Assembly: GCA_014155875.1 (NCBI GenBank)
Contig: JACEFZ010011456.1
Location: 400,501 to 464,500, forward strand
Length of the DNA: 64,000 nucleotides
Reading direction: 5' to 3'
DNA from: Cepaea nemoralis
Lineage: Eukaryota; Mollusca; Gastropoda; Stylommatophora; Helicidae
The position numbers and the translations under genes are program-made. The notes beneath the pieces are model-generated. The model did no database searches and was not told where the DNA came from. It saw nothing but the letters and a program-made list of their open reading frames with translations. Shown here in pieces: positions 1 to 12,281 of this stretch (positions are counted from its first letter, which is position 1; every line of letters begins with the position of its first letter).

Positions 1-762
1 TACACGCCATAGAATAGTATACCAGCAAGCAATGTCTTCATCAGGACAAAACAGATTCAGAGAAAGCAGATGCTTGTGCAAAATTAAAATTCATAGGGAA
101 AAAAATAATTCTGACTATTTTGACATTTGGTTTTGTAAAATTATTATTTATTAGAGAATTAATTAATTTTTTGAGCTCGTTTGGGTTATGGGCCATCCTT
201 AATTAGTGAAACGATAATGTGCCGTAGATTGTTGCATCACAAGTATCTGAATGTATGAGACTCCTTGCTGACCCTGATGTTGCCCATTATGCTTTACCTC
301 CAAACCATCAGTATTTGAGCGTGGATTACCAGTACCTCATTCATCTTTCACACATGGGTAGTTTTAGTGCAGCAATTGTTCTGTATTTGCATAAATGAAT
401 AATTTGAGACAATGTTTCTTTTCCTGTTGGTGCAGAAATGAAACATTTGAAATGATATGTCATTGTAGAAATCTCATTGAAAAATAAAAAGGTCCAGAAG
501 AAGAAACTTGCGATAGAGCTAAAGTGTTAAAAAGCATCACATTTCGCTGAGAAATAGTTTACCAGTTTCAGATCATCTTACATTATGATTCCTTTCATGC
601 CAGCATTGAAATGAAGTGAATTACTTGAGTTTATGATTATGTTCCTGATTATGTTCCTGTTTGTGTGAAAATGTTGAGAATTTTTCTTTGTTAAAGTTGT
701 AATGCCATTGTTTGTGAAAAAAAAAAAACCATTGGTAAAGTTGTTATGCTGCAATTATGTAC
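1..762. other. AT-rich intergenic DNA
   Basis: I see no gene, RNA or recognisable transposon here. The stretch is AT-rich with a short poly-A at about 718-728. Confidence 0.5.
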
Positions 763-967
763 GAATCGCCAATATCCTTCAAGCTGGTGGGGCATTTGTT
801 ATATCAGTAAGAAAGAATAGCCAATATCCTTCATGCTGGTGGGACATTTGTTATATCAGTAAGAAAGAATAGCCAGTATCCTTCATGCTAGTGGGACATT
901 TGTTACATCAGTAAGACAGAATCACCAATATCATTCGTACAAGTGGGACATTTGTTACTTCAATAAC
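763..967. repeat. 52-bp tandem repeat, 4 copies
   Basis: Four consecutive units begin GAATMRCCA and end in TCAGTAAGAMA. The first three are 52 bp and the last is slightly shorter and more diverged. No coding potential. Confidence 0.85.
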
Positions 968-2003
968 ATTTCAGTTAACCCCTGTATATAATGATGCTGC
1001 CTGTAACGTCTATGTCAAATCCAGTTTAGATATTGTCATAAACTACCACAAGCCATAAAGAGCCAAACTTAATACCATTGTAACAGTAGTTGCAAAGCAT
1101 TCAAGTAAAGCATACTACAAATATTATAAGGTATTCAGAAACTCTGGGAGTAAAGAGAGATACTTGCAGAAAACAGTTTGTTTTACATATGTAGATGAAT
1201 AGTTGGATGATTCAATGTTTTTTTTTCTTTCCCATTACATCTGTTAGTCAACAGCACATCAAACACACTTCAATCCATACATGCTCAGATCCCATCCTTA
1301 TTTTCAACAGTTGTTGACAGCAGTTCTTTGTTGGTTTACTGTTCTTCTTTGGCACCTGTACCTCTGTATTATTGCCGGAGTGTGTTGTGGAGTTGTTTCC
1401 CGGGAATAAAGGTGGCTGGCCGAGGCAGTCACCATAAAGTGTACAGGCTGTGACTTGTAGAAACAAAAGATACCCCTAGCATTGAACACACATCCCACAA
1501 TGTTTGAGTTTCAGATCCCTCAGACATGCGCTGTATTGTAATGCCTGAAAGGGATCCTGTATCCACACCTTGATGCCTATTGGATATTCGGTGCTAGCTC
1601 CAGATGTTCTCCAAATGGCGCAGGATGTGATCTGGTCAGTGACACGGCAGCAAGTCTCTTCACAGAACATTTCCAAGCACCCATTCTAAGCTGAGTTGAT
1701 ACAGCAGCCCAAGTCAATATTTTAAAAAAAATTCCCCTCCCAAAAAAAATGCTCACCTCAGTGAGGTAACATGCTGTTGTCCTGCTGTGTCCCCTATTGA
1801 ATGTGTCGTTATCAATAATGTGTTGTGTCAGATGTATGTGCTCTCTCCACTGAGTCAAGCATTTCGGCATCTTTTACCTTCTTGGTACGCTGGAGAGAGG
1901 CAAACCCTGTTGGACCTGGACTGTTGTTTGATCTGCCAGCAAAAGCTTGTTTACAGTGCTAGGGTTTGGTCCACCATTTTGTTATAATTCTTTCAAAACG
2001 AAT
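968..2003. other. Intergenic, no gene recognised
   Basis: ORFs of 66-97 codons occur on both strands but overlap each other, lack domains and look random. No repeat shared with the rest of the window was recognised. Confidence 0.4.
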
Positions 2004-2202
2004 GCTCCTGTGCTGAAGGGGTTACAGATGTAGTTTGTAATCCCTCAGTCCAAACACAGCTGGTTTTTTTTTATGAAATGGTATGGGTGCTTGTCGTCCA
2101 GAAAGCAATGGAACTACTGAACATAAACTTGCTCAGGAATTATAAACAGCCAAAAAATGCTGGGGTTGACTGCTACGACTGTAAAGGAAATGCAACTAAC
2201 TT
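2004..2202 (+). repeat. SINE-B copy (tRNA-like head)
   Basis: The head (GCTCC..GAAGGGGTTA) is followed by the family body (AATGGTATGGG, CTACTGAACATAAACTTGC, AACAGCCAAAAAATGCTGG) and a GCAACTAAC tail. The same order is seen near 4.66, 19.3 and 35.69 kb. The copy is diverged. Confidence 0.65.
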
Positions 2203-2261
2203 TTTTTAATGCTCCTGTGACCAATTTCTACCAGTACAAGATAAGTTTTCTCTCCTAGTTC

Positions 2262-2400
2262 TTCTTCTTCTGCGTTCATCCGGATTTTTTTTCCGGATGT
2301 GACTGCGTTGTGCCTGTTTACAGCAGAGCTGCGCTCTTGCGCCGTTAGGCCGACACATCCGACTTCTGTGGGCATTTGTTGACCGGGTTAACCTTCCCGG
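2262..2400 (-). repeat. Short R1-type SINE with 12-bp target duplication
   Basis: A 139-bp element reads in minus orientation from CCGGGAAGGTTAACC to a GAAGAAGAAG tail. It is flanked by a perfect direct repeat CTCTCCTAGTTC at 2250-2261 and 2401-2412, as expected for target-primed retroposition. It matches the 3' end of the longer R1 element at 12282-13943. Confidence 0.85.
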
Positions 2401-2917
2401 CTCTCCTAGTTCATTAATCTGAACATTCGTACAATTTGTATCGACTCTTCTTTGATTGTTGAAGATGGGTGTCTAGGAGTGTCCCTAATGATGTGATGTT
2501 GATTTAACTCAGATCTGAACATTGAAATAATATTTGGTTGTTTCAAGAAATGGAAATAATATTTGGTTGTTTCAAGAAATGGAAATACATTTATTCATGA
2601 ATTGAGTTTTCTGCCACTAATTGACAACTGTAGTAGTCCTGGCAATATAGTTTTTTTTTTTTTTTTAAATGTTGGGACCACATCGCAATTTGTGAGACCT
2701 CAAGGAAAATTAGTACATACTTCTATTTGAGTAAGATATGTTATGTTACCTGTTATATAACAGTTTATTTAACATGTGGTGTGTAAATGAAGGAAATATA
2801 ATATGGAGTCAAAATGGCAGATGAAGAAGTTTGAAGCAAATAATGAAAAGGGAATTACTAACTAATAATGGGATTTTTGGTGTGTGTTTGCTCACAGCAT
2901 AGTCTATATATATATAT

Positions 2918-3160
2918 GCTACTTCTAGTGCACTGGACTGATGTTTGTGTGTGGATTGGCTTTCTTTATTATCAGTGTCCCTCACCATCAGGTGACTTCA
3001 GAGGTACTTGTAATTTACACCCCCAAGCCAAGAATGAGAAGTCAATATTTTAGTCCAACTGACCGGTGTAGGTGGTTGAACCTTATTACCACAGAATCAG
3101 CACACCGGATGTGTCAGAACAAGTGCTCTTATCCATTGGCTCATGGTGATCTCCAGATAT
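2918..3160 (-). repeat. SINE-C copy (tRNA-derived)
   Basis: It shares sequence with copies at 5236, 15285, 20312 and 35160. The head at the right end is tRNA-like, and the body contains the reverse complement of ACTTGTAATTTACACCCCCA. No intact tRNA is encoded. Confidence 0.7.
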
Positions 3161-3430
3161 TGGTTTGACAAGTGACACATTTTGGGCAACTACAAAGGTA
3201 TAATATATTATGCTGAAAACCAAAACATCAGGGAATGTGCAGAACTATACCTTTAGGGAATGCTCAAAATTAAACCCAAGAAATATGGAAGACATTGGTT
3301 TAACAAGTAACACATTTTGGGCAACTACAAAGGTGTAATATATTATGCTGAAAACCAAACCATCAGGGAATGTGCAAAACCATACCATTAGGGAATGCTC
3401 AAAATTATACCCAGGAAATGTGGAAGGTAT
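3161..3430. repeat. 135-bp tandem duplication
   Basis: Two adjacent units of about 135 bp start TGGTTTRACAAGTRACACA and end GGAAGRYAT. They differ by scattered substitutions, so the duplication is not very recent. It abuts the SINE-C copy on its left. Confidence 0.85.
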
Positions 3431-4081
3431 ATGCAAGAGGAAGAAGGTTTCAATGGCGGAAATACAATAGTATCAAAAGACACTGGTAAGATTCTGGAGA
3501 TTCATTGTACCTTAACTGCAGTATAAAGAAGGCTGCTGATTTGATTATAATACCTATATAACTGCTGTACTCAGGCAATGAAAAGCTATACACAAACATA
3601 TTTTGTATGTAAGTTATATAAATATATATGTGTGTGTGTTTATGTAACTGTATATGGTGATAAACACCTGTAAATAGACCCATCTAGTTACTGTATAAAT
3701 ATTTTTGGCATGAGAATTCATCCAGGAATGATTTTCATGCATAGTAATAGTGTGAGTGTTCCATTGACTGTACATTGTATGCACTTTATCATTTAGAAAG
3801 TTTTTTTTTTCTGTTTGTTTGTTTAAATTGTCATTTTTTGGTTTCTTGGATGGGGCATCTGGCAGAGTGTTAGCACTGTCACCTACCAGTATCTCCGATT
3901 TCCTTCAGTGACCTTTCACAAATACACACGTTTGCCAAAATTCTAGAACCGCATTGCTTGAAACATAACTGGTTTATCACAGAAAACAATTGCCTCAAAT
4001 GATTTATCTGATTTTTGACAAGATTCTCACTTATTTTTAGTTGTGAACCATTAAAGTGCTGATATGAGGAGGAGAAGTAAG

Positions 4082-4115
<34 letters not shown>

Positions 4116-4659
4116 AAAAAAGGCGTCAGAACAGGAGATGTGATCTCTATAGTTATTTACAAATATGAAAGGAGACAAATGTCCTGGGTCATGTTGTAGG
4201 AGGTATTGGGAAAACTTCGTGACAACTAGAAATATTGACAGCAGAAGAGGCGGGTGCAAACATGGAGAAATAATGGTGAATGGACTTCATGCTGGTGTTT
4301 TTTCATGAAAATTCATTTTGTTGTAGAATGTCTGTGAAGGTGATTTCTTAAGCAAAATCCAATACTTTTAGATTGTTAGTTAAGGATGTCTTCAACTCTG
4401 ATAATACTACAGGCCTGTCTCTTTATTTGTTACATTGGGAATCTTGTTTTGTCAAGCTCCTTGCCATCTGACATCCTCTCTTCCCCCCTCCCTTCCAATA
4501 GATAATCATTCAAATAGCAGTTAACTATAGGGAACTGAAGTTGCTTTGTCAAATAAACCACCTTAGACCCCAGGGTAGAGAGGAGAGCATGAATGTATGT
4601 GCTGGCAATTGAAGGAAGTGAAATGTTTATAGGTACATTTCAGTGTATATAGCAGTTTC
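3431..4659. other. Intergenic with 30-bp poly-C run
   Basis: A run of 30 C lies at 4084-4113, followed by seven A. The glycine-rich minus-strand ORF across it is an artefact of the homopolymer. Nothing else was recognised. Confidence 0.5.
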
Positions 4660-4842
4660 AGCTCCGTGGCGAAGTTCCTAATCCTGCATACCCATGATCT
4701 AAATACAACTGCGCGTGAGGTTTTTTTTTTTCTTTTAAACGAAATGGCAAACTACTGAATGCAAACTTGCCAAGAGATCACAACAGTAAAAAAAAAATGC
4801 TGGTGTTGACTGCGACTTATGTTGATATGCAACTTTGGATTT
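4660..4842 (+). repeat. SINE-B copy
   Basis: The head GCTCCGTGGCGAAG, the internal poly-T, the GCAAACTACTGAATG body and the GATATGCAACT end match the family copy at 35689. No clear target duplication was found. Confidence 0.7.
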
Positions 4843-5039
4843 AGGGAAGGAAAGAGAACACAGTTTCCCCGAAATTACTTCCTTGGGAGTGAGTGCCAGT
4901 AAATACACACGTCAACCTGATGATGGTACTAGTGTGGTGTAGTTAAGAATCGTGGTGTAAAGAAAACAGTATCGTGGTGTAGTTAAGAAAACAATATTGG
5001 ACAGTATTTACTGATTTGTTTATAATATAGAAAACCCAA

Positions 5040-5140
5040 ACCTGCAGTTCACGGTGACTGCACTATACACAACAGCCTTAAATCCTAAGGCTCAACACCA
5101 CCACCCCCCCCCCCCCCCCACCTTGCCATACACCACAAAT
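5040..5140 (+). repeat. SINE-D body fragment with poly-C
   Basis: GCAGTTCACGGTGACTGCA and CCTAAGGCTCAA match the body of the SINE-D copy at 11535-11745. A run of C interrupts it at about 5105-5118. Confidence 0.55.
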
Positions 5141-5235
5141 ATAAGCAGTTGAGTTTTGACACAAATGCTGTCTACGCTAAAATACATAGCAGCAGTTTTA
5201 AGGGGAAAAAAAACGAACTCCCATATATGTATGTG

Positions 5236-5415
5236 CTTATTAGTGCACTGGACTGATTTTGCATGTGGATCAGCTTTTCCTATTACTAGTGTCGCTTGCC
5301 ACCAGGCAAGGTACTTGTAATTTATATCCAAGCCGAAGTCAAAAACCCGCTGTCTCCACATCAGCACATTGGATGTTTAAGAACGAGTGCTCTTACCCCC
5401 ATAGGAACTTTTACA
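5236..5415 (-). repeat. SINE-C copy
   Basis: It shares TAGTGCACTGGACTGAT, the ACTTGTAATTTAYA segment and a head that includes GAACGAGTGCTCTTA with the other SINE-C copies. Confidence 0.65.
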
Positions 5416-6078
5416 AAGTGCATCTTGTACACTCAGATACTTTGCTGTTAGCTCCACAGGCAGCCATTGTAGTATGCCCCAGAGTCTGATGATCAAGTTC
5501 CTTTATTGGTAAATGCACATTTTAAGTGTTGTCTCTGCAGGCAGTGAGGTTACTTTTGGTCGACTTGCCAAGGAATATTGCCATCTGTGACTGGTTTTGT
5601 AACTGGAAACTTTTCAGAGTGCTTGTCTTATCATCCAGCAGTAACTGAATTTTGTGACTTCGGTTCATCATTACCTAGTGAGCCCCCTCAAGCCTTTTGT
5701 ATTCTTATCTATACATGTATCTGTTTCTCCATCTTTGCCAACATTGCATGATTCTGAAGCAAGGTTTGTACAACGCATATGACATAAGACATGCCCCTGG
5801 GCCAGCTCTACGGCGCCAGACACACCCATAGAGATTTCACACACAACTTTTTGCAGTGTAGTTAAAATTTGTGACAACTTCTACACTATTTCATTTTGCT
5901 GAAAGAAGTTCATCGAGTTTACTATCCATGTGCGTAATGTCATGGAAGTTCAATATGTTAGCCAATAGTCTCTTTGAAGTTTTGTAAACTGTTGTGTAAT
6001 CTGAGTATTTTTGTAAACAGTAAATTATTCCAGTACAAGGAATTGCAACTTTAAAGACTATCATGGCAAGACACACCA

Positions 6079-6335
6079 GGCCCTAATCCTTGGTCGGCAA
6101 CTGATCTAGATCAAAGCTCCCAACAGGCGGACAGTGAGTGAGAGCATTGCTTTGCACATCCAGCAGCTAGTCTTTCCTCTAGAGGCAGGCCACGATAGAG
6201 GTTATGCTCTGTGGGCAACACATGGTCTCTAACTTTGTGCTATGGAAAGGTATAACTCTATCCCTGGTCCCTGCCATGTGCTGTAGTTATGCTTTTTTTT
6301 TGGAAGCACAATGTAGCAAGACAGCCAGGTGCCAG
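6079..6335. repeat. R2 interspersed repeat, copy 1
   Basis: About 250 bp (AGGCCCTAATCCTTGGTCGG to TGCCATGTGCTGTAG) are shared with 33427-33655 and 40766-41030. There is no ORF, tRNA-like head or visible terminal repeat, so the class is unknown. Confidence 0.6.
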
Positions 6336-7799
6336 TAAGTTTATGCTGATGGACTTATTGACTGTAAAATATACTGTAACCTTTTATTTTTTTTTTTCCT
6401 TTTTATCAGTGTAGATATTTTTATGTTTGTTTCATGCTTCCAGGCAGGCAGGGGTTAAACCGCTTGAGGAATTGTAAACGGGGGGAAATATCGGACAGTA
6501 ATGGGTTAATTGCGGGTTGATTCCAGTCTGTGGACATTTCGCTGCGATTGAGGAATCAACACCAGCCTTACTTCTTTTGTTGCTGTTTAAAATTGTACCA
6601 ATCATTTTTTTGTTTTGGGTACAAAAAATCTGTTGGCTCTGCGTAATTTTTTTCTGTGGCTTTTGTAAAACGTCCATTTTTAGTAATTGAGGAAATAAAT
6701 ACTTTAAAAAAAAAAAAAAACAACCTCTGGTGTCTGTTGTTAGTTTATATACATATATCTCAAGTGTCTCCATGGTGATGTGACCAAGCTGCATGTGACA
6801 AAGGCCGTGGGTTTGTTTTTGGGCGTAATAATTTGCTTAATAATGAGTGCAGTTTTTTTGTTTTTTGTTTTGAGTGCCATCGCTGGTGCTAGAGTTTGTG
6901 ATGCTTTTGCTGTTTGGAAAGAGTTGGTGGTGTGAGATAAAACCCATTCAATGGAGATGATCCTGCTGCCTTAATAATTAAAAGCTATTACGCTCTTTCT
7001 CTCACTTACACACACATACATACAGTGCACCCAAAAGGTGATCTGATATATATTCTTTTGCACCCCGGAGATGTGGTTTTGCAGAAGAATGCTGATATTC
7101 TTTGGCCAGAAAAAAAAATGAGTAATCTGTTTTGAAAAACAAATACAAATTATCACAAACAAAAGAAAGAAACAGTCATAATTTTTTGGTCACATCATGA
7201 AGAGAACTAGAACATATGACAGCTGGAAAGATTTGTGGAAAAGAGATAGTAGGGGAAAACAGCGAGAGAAGATTCTTGATAGTAATTTGTCATGGCGTGG
7301 AAAAGTGTCCACAGTATTTGACACATGCTGGTGGACTATTTCACTATATGTGAAACAATATTAAACTTCAACTACATGTGAAATAACTAATTTTAAACTA
7401 TTTTCGAAATAATTAACTTCAACTGTTGTGAAATAATTACCCTTTAACTTTAAAGAGGTAGAATCGTACACCTATTTAGCCTGAAATGTAAACAATATTA
7501 TCATACTAGAAAGTTGGGAAGAAAGTATAACCTGAAATAGAAGAACAATGTGGGTTTGTATCTGTTGACTTTAGCTAAGACAATTAGGTGTCTGATTCTG
7601 TACCCAGCAATCGGCTACGTGCTAGTACCATATACACAATAAACCTCACGGCGTGGAGGAGATGCCTTCACTTGCTTATGTTCACTGGCTACTGAAGACA
7701 GAGACTGATCACGTGTAAGAATGTCCCCAGTGCAATGACACTAATTCTCCAACTCGTACTCAAGTTTTGTTTTTAATGTGGTAGTTAATTGGTTAAATT
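6336..7799. other. Intergenic, no gene recognised
   Basis: A poly-A at about 6705-6719 and AT-rich DNA. The 120-codon minus-strand ORF at 6432-6794 is poly-F/poly-K rich with no recognisable domain. Confidence 0.4.
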
Positions 7800-8185
7800 T
7801 TAGAGGCTGAGTAGTCTCAATGTATGGTGTCCGCCTCGAATCCTGGAGGTCTCGGTTCAAAACCCGGGATTTTTTTCACGCGGACTTCTAGTAATAAAAG
7901 TTCCCCTCGTCTCTGGGTAGTGAGATGGGACGCCCGTGTGTATTGTTGCGCACGTAAAAAAATCCCTTGGCAGTTGGAAGTCGAAAAAAAGTAGCCTAAC
8001 GGCGCTGCCCGAGCAAAATTTCGAGTTAAAAATCTACCCAAAACATTTCAGGATCCTCGCTGGTGCTACGGAGTTCGTGCACTGAATTGAGATTCTCCGG
8101 ACTCAGTGTTGAGTTAGGAGTAGAACGGAGCACTTATGGGTTACACCCGTGTGCCGTGATGTTGATCCGTCGACTAAACTAAACT
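7800..8185 (+). repeat. SINE-A copy, full length with 9-bp target duplication
   Basis: A 386-bp tRNA-derived SINE. The head has a B-box-like GGTTCAAAACCC, then a conserved body and a CTAAACTAAACT tail. GGTTAAATT flanks it at 7791-7799 and 8186-8194. Further copies lie at 15853-16195 (minus) and 18780-19170. Confidence 0.85.
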
Positions 8186-8194
8186 GGTTAAATT

Positions 8195-8891
8195 AACTGC
8201 CATTTAAAAATGTAATTAGATTGCTTGAAGATATACAAAGAAGATCTTCATAATTCTTTTCTTCCACATCCTAAGAACAGAAGGGTAAAGGACACCGGGT
8301 AATTGCAACACATTGCATGCAAGGACAACATGGCGGAGTGATGACTGAATCGTGGTGATTAGAATAGAATATAGTGTTGACTGAATTTTAAACATTCAAT
8401 TGAGATAAGGAAGGAGGCCAGAGTTTTAAGTTTAGTTAATTTCATTGACAAGTTATTGCCGCGCCATACCCAGCACTGATGAACTAAAGCTACTCGGTTA
8501 GGTAGCTTTGTTATCTTTACACGGGTTATAGAAAGCGGTGTCAATGTTGTTGTTGCTCCAGTATCTCTCTTGAGTGTCTGCTGTTTGGTTGGGTGAAGAT
8601 GTTTGCTGACAGGGGTAATAACGCTGACGAAAGCTGCACAAACAGAGATATCATTTGTTGGGGAAGCCTCGGGGTTTTTGAAATAGCATTAGAAATATAT
8701 TAACAGATTTAGTGGACTCATAAAAAATAGGTTTGGACATGATCAAATGAACAAGTATTATGTACATTTTCATTCACCGAGCTTTAAAATTGCGGAAGAT
8801 AAGAAACAAAACAAATTACATGGGTACTCTAGTAAGTATGGCCACACGTCGCGCTTCTATTTACGTGGGAGGTCATATTTGACGATATACA
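8195..8891. other. Intergenic, no feature recognised
   Basis: AT-rich DNA without a convincing ORF or repeat. Confidence 0.4.
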
Positions 8892-9205
8892 CATGAAAAA
8901 GGTGTAGGAATAATAATAGACGAAAAAACAGCCAAGTCAATTAATGGATACTGGTGTATTTCAGATAGAGTTATTATGGTAAAAATCAAAGGCAAACCAA
9001 TAGACATAAATATTATACAAGTATATGCACCAACAGCAAGCAGTAGTGATGAAGAAATACAACACTTTTACGACGAAATAGAAATGGCGATGGCTCAAAT
9101 TGGATCACAAGAAATAAAAATAATACTTGGTGATTTTAATGCAAAAATAGGAAAGGGAAAAATGGAGGATGTAGTGGGGAATTATGGTTTAGGTACAAGA
9201 ACTGT
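8892..9205 (+). pseudogene. LINE APE-type endonuclease fragment
   Basis: The reading frame shows VGIIIDEK, then IIQVYAPTASSSDEE and ILGDFNAKIG. These are the conserved VYAPT and GDFNA blocks of apurinic-like endonucleases from non-LTR retrotransposons. Homology stops at about 9205 and the frame runs on into unrelated sequence. Reverse transcriptase is absent, so this is an isolated fragment. It could be the 5' part of the LINE-A family, whose copies here are all truncated before this region. Confidence 0.8.
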
Positions 9206-9799
9206 GTTGCATAGTTATGAAAATTTTCCTGCCATCTTATATTTACCCCCACCCAAGGAATATGTCTTTGATAGGTCCAAAAGCTACTTAAATCATGGAA
9301 AGCGGCGACATTTCTTTGATGTTTTGGTGAAAAACTAGTGATTTCTCGTTAACAAACTTGCATAACAGTAATGCTCCGTTCCACTACGCGAGGCTCTTGT
9401 CATAAGGCCAATCCCATGTCCCACGTGAAAATTAACTATTCAACGCTAATGTTTCCGTGTGAGGACGTAATACATTTAGTAATGTGCACTTCATCTCTGA
9501 CCCGTAAATTATATACCGCGTTTAAACAAACTTTGAAATCTGCTGTACAATCTCCAGAACAAAAATTTTTTTTGTTGGGTGGACATAATGATAAGGTTAT
9601 ATGCTAAATCTCATCATAACCCTCTGTTGGTTACTGAGATATGGAATTTTATATTGGGGCAGACAAAAGTAAACAGACTACTTTATAGTACATCACCGAC
9701 TATGGGAGGACATATGCGGGGCTGTGTGGGATAGGTGAAGATATGGCGACTTAGAGTGAGCTGGCCCATTGGAGGATACTGGGCGAAAGATAAAAGAAG
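9206..9799. other. Intergenic, no gene recognised
   Basis: A 78-codon plus-strand ORF is present without domains. No repeat was recognised. Confidence 0.4.
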
Positions 9800-10015
9800 A
9801 AATCACAAACAGCCAATAAAGGCTGGGGTTCGCAAAGAACACACATTTTCATTTCAGTATAGCCACTGGAATTCGAACCTGCCACGTTCAGCTAAGGATA
9901 GCCATTAGTCGCGGTTCCAGCATCACAGCAAAGGGTCGTCCCCATTATGCTCCGTTCCCGTGCCAGTGAATATCACATAACATGTTTCTCACTGCCCCAT
10001 GTGAAAACTGGAAAA
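9800..10015 (-). repeat. tRNA-like SINE plus SINE-F body
   Basis: On the minus strand, 9893-10012 matches the 34110-34232 repeat (CACATGGGGCAGTGAG to AACCGYGACTAA). Below it is a tRNA-like segment with a B box, GGTTCGAATTCC, near 9870. Probably two adjoining SINE pieces. Confidence 0.6.
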
Positions 10016-11534
10016 GACACTAGTCTCGACAAACAACAGCCCGCTCAGGCACACTGCAAAATGCCACCGACCACAAATGTCCTCAACAAACAATAGTTCA
10101 CCCCTGATGGAATTAGCAGTCACCTTCCCAACCAGTTGTTCACCCACACAATCTCGATGTTTCTAGATATTGCCGTTCCATTTCTTATGTTTTCTAGCCA
10201 CCACTCCATTCCCCCCTCCCCCCAATGTAGATAACGAACAAAACAACACCTCACTGTACATAATGCCGTCGCCAGAATGCCAACACAAAAGTCCTCCTCG
10301 AAAACACAGTTCATCATCGATGGAAATGGCAGTCACCAGCAAAACCGGCAGTCACCAGCAGCCACACATTTCTGCATAAGGCAAAAAAAAAAAAAAACCG
10401 GTCGCTTCTGCGAAACACTAGCCGCCATACATTCAGATATTTCTGGATGATGTTCTGTTTCTAGATGTTATCTAGCCAGATGTTACCTAGACATTACTCT
10501 TATAGGAGTTTAAGCATATAGTAATACATTTACAACGTATAATACAATATTGTTCTTCACAACAGAAATTCGCCATATTCGAGATCGCCTTAAGCGGTTT
10601 GCACTGTATTGTCTAGTGTGTCATGTGCTTCTACGACTGCCCATCAATACCCGTGAATTTATTTCTCATGCCCAAACACGTTCTACCCTGCCCCGTCTTT
10701 ACTTCTCGCGATTACTATCGAGATCGGGTGGTTATCGAGATCATCAAAGGTCAGTATGGGAACAATTGATAACGATGGATATCTATAGTGCACGTGCCTT
10801 ATTTGTGACACCACGCGGCAGGTGGATTATACTCCGTGAAGGAAAGTCACCCCAAACGCAATATATCTAACTTCATGCGGTGAATGGGTTTATTATCTGA
10901 CGAGGGACGACGCAGCACCCACTGTTTTCATGAGAATAGACAAGCTTACGCAGTAAACATTAGGACTGGAATAAAACTCCAATGGGTGAATCCTGGTGGC
11001 TTAAGAACGAACAGGCGTGTTTTCCGTATTTTTCTTAGCTGATTAATTGCCAAAGGATAATTAATCGTCTTAAGCGACTTCCCCTTTCTGCCATGGGCTT
11101 ATATATCGCCGAAATGTCATTGCTTTATATTATAACATATCTGCTACCAAAGTAACAACTATTAAGTCATAACTGTCACACCCCCCCCCCCCCCTCCCTA
11201 CCTCCCATTTCCCGCCATCCATTTTTGTTTGGTCAAAATCTAATTTATGTTTAGCAGCGGATCTGTTAACGGTGTCCACTATTGTTTCATTCATCTTCAC
11301 ATGTGCCCCACCAAATGTCCCAGACGTTCATTTATCTCCAAACAGCTCGGCCCCCCCATCACCTGGATCGGTTCTATTATGTTATTCCGCCATGCCACCG
11401 TTATAGGCCATCCAACATGATTGGTCTCGGCGTGCCCCTTCTATTTACCGCTGATAGTCTCGATATTTTCCTGCACCTTTTTTCTCGAGACACTACCAAA
11501 GACCATTGTGTCTCCGCCTTATATAATGTTCACT
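10016..11534. other. Intergenic, no gene recognised
   Basis: It contains a short poly-A (10384-10397) and a poly-C run near 11180-11194. ORFs of 65-106 codons overlap on both strands without recognisable domains. Confidence 0.4.
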
Positions 11535-11745
11535 GTCATTAGGAGGAACCGAGAGGTTAGAATGTCGGATTATCCTTCGGGACAACCAGAGTTTGAATCC
11601 TCGGTAAGGTGTGGAATTTTTGTTTGGTTTTTGTTCTGTCGGGGGCAAAAACAGTTCGCGGCGACTGCAATAGCCAGGCGACCTTAACTCCTCAGGCTCA
11701 AGACCTCCCCTCCCTGCCTTACACCGCAAGGTACTATATTGGCAG
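11535..11745 (+). repeat. SINE-D copy (tRNA-derived)
   Basis: The head runs GGAACCGAGAGGTTAGAATG to a B-box-like GAGTTTGAATCC. The body GCGGCGACTGCAATAGCCAGG and CCTCAGGCTCAAGACC recurs at 5040-5140. Confidence 0.6.
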
Positions 11746-12281
11746 TAAATGGCAGTTGACAGTCATTAGCCTCTTCCATGCAACCGCTGTTAGTTACTCT
11801 GGCAGTCCAAGGTGTTCGCAACGTTCGCCTCAGAACTGCATCTCCGTTGTCCCCAAGCGCTTCCTGATTTGTTCTTGTACATGCCAAGATCCATCGGCTC
11901 ACAACACAACAGGTTCTATATATATTTATATTTATTTGCGTTTGCTGGCTATGAACTCAAGTGCAGTCCATACACGCGTCTTTTAGAAATGTAATACAAG
12001 TGACATTACATGATTCAGTACCAAACAAAAAATTGGGTTGCCACCAGACATGTTCACCTGTTATACGTTGAGCTCGCTAGGTACATTGATTAACTCGTTC
12101 CATATTTGAGGAAGCATCCAGGACACAATGGTCAGGGCAAAAAACATTACGCAAAAACAATCATCATATGCCATGCCGATAAGCGTGGGCGGTCATGTTT
12201 TGCCATCTCACACGATCACCAGAGTGGTGGATCAGCTCTGTGTTCTTGTCTCGAACATGCCACGTGGTCAAGTCATCAAAA

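Noticed and set aside
3879..4259. 126-codon ORF with polyglycine
   Set aside because: The polyglycine is a 30-bp C run. No domain or splice context supports it.
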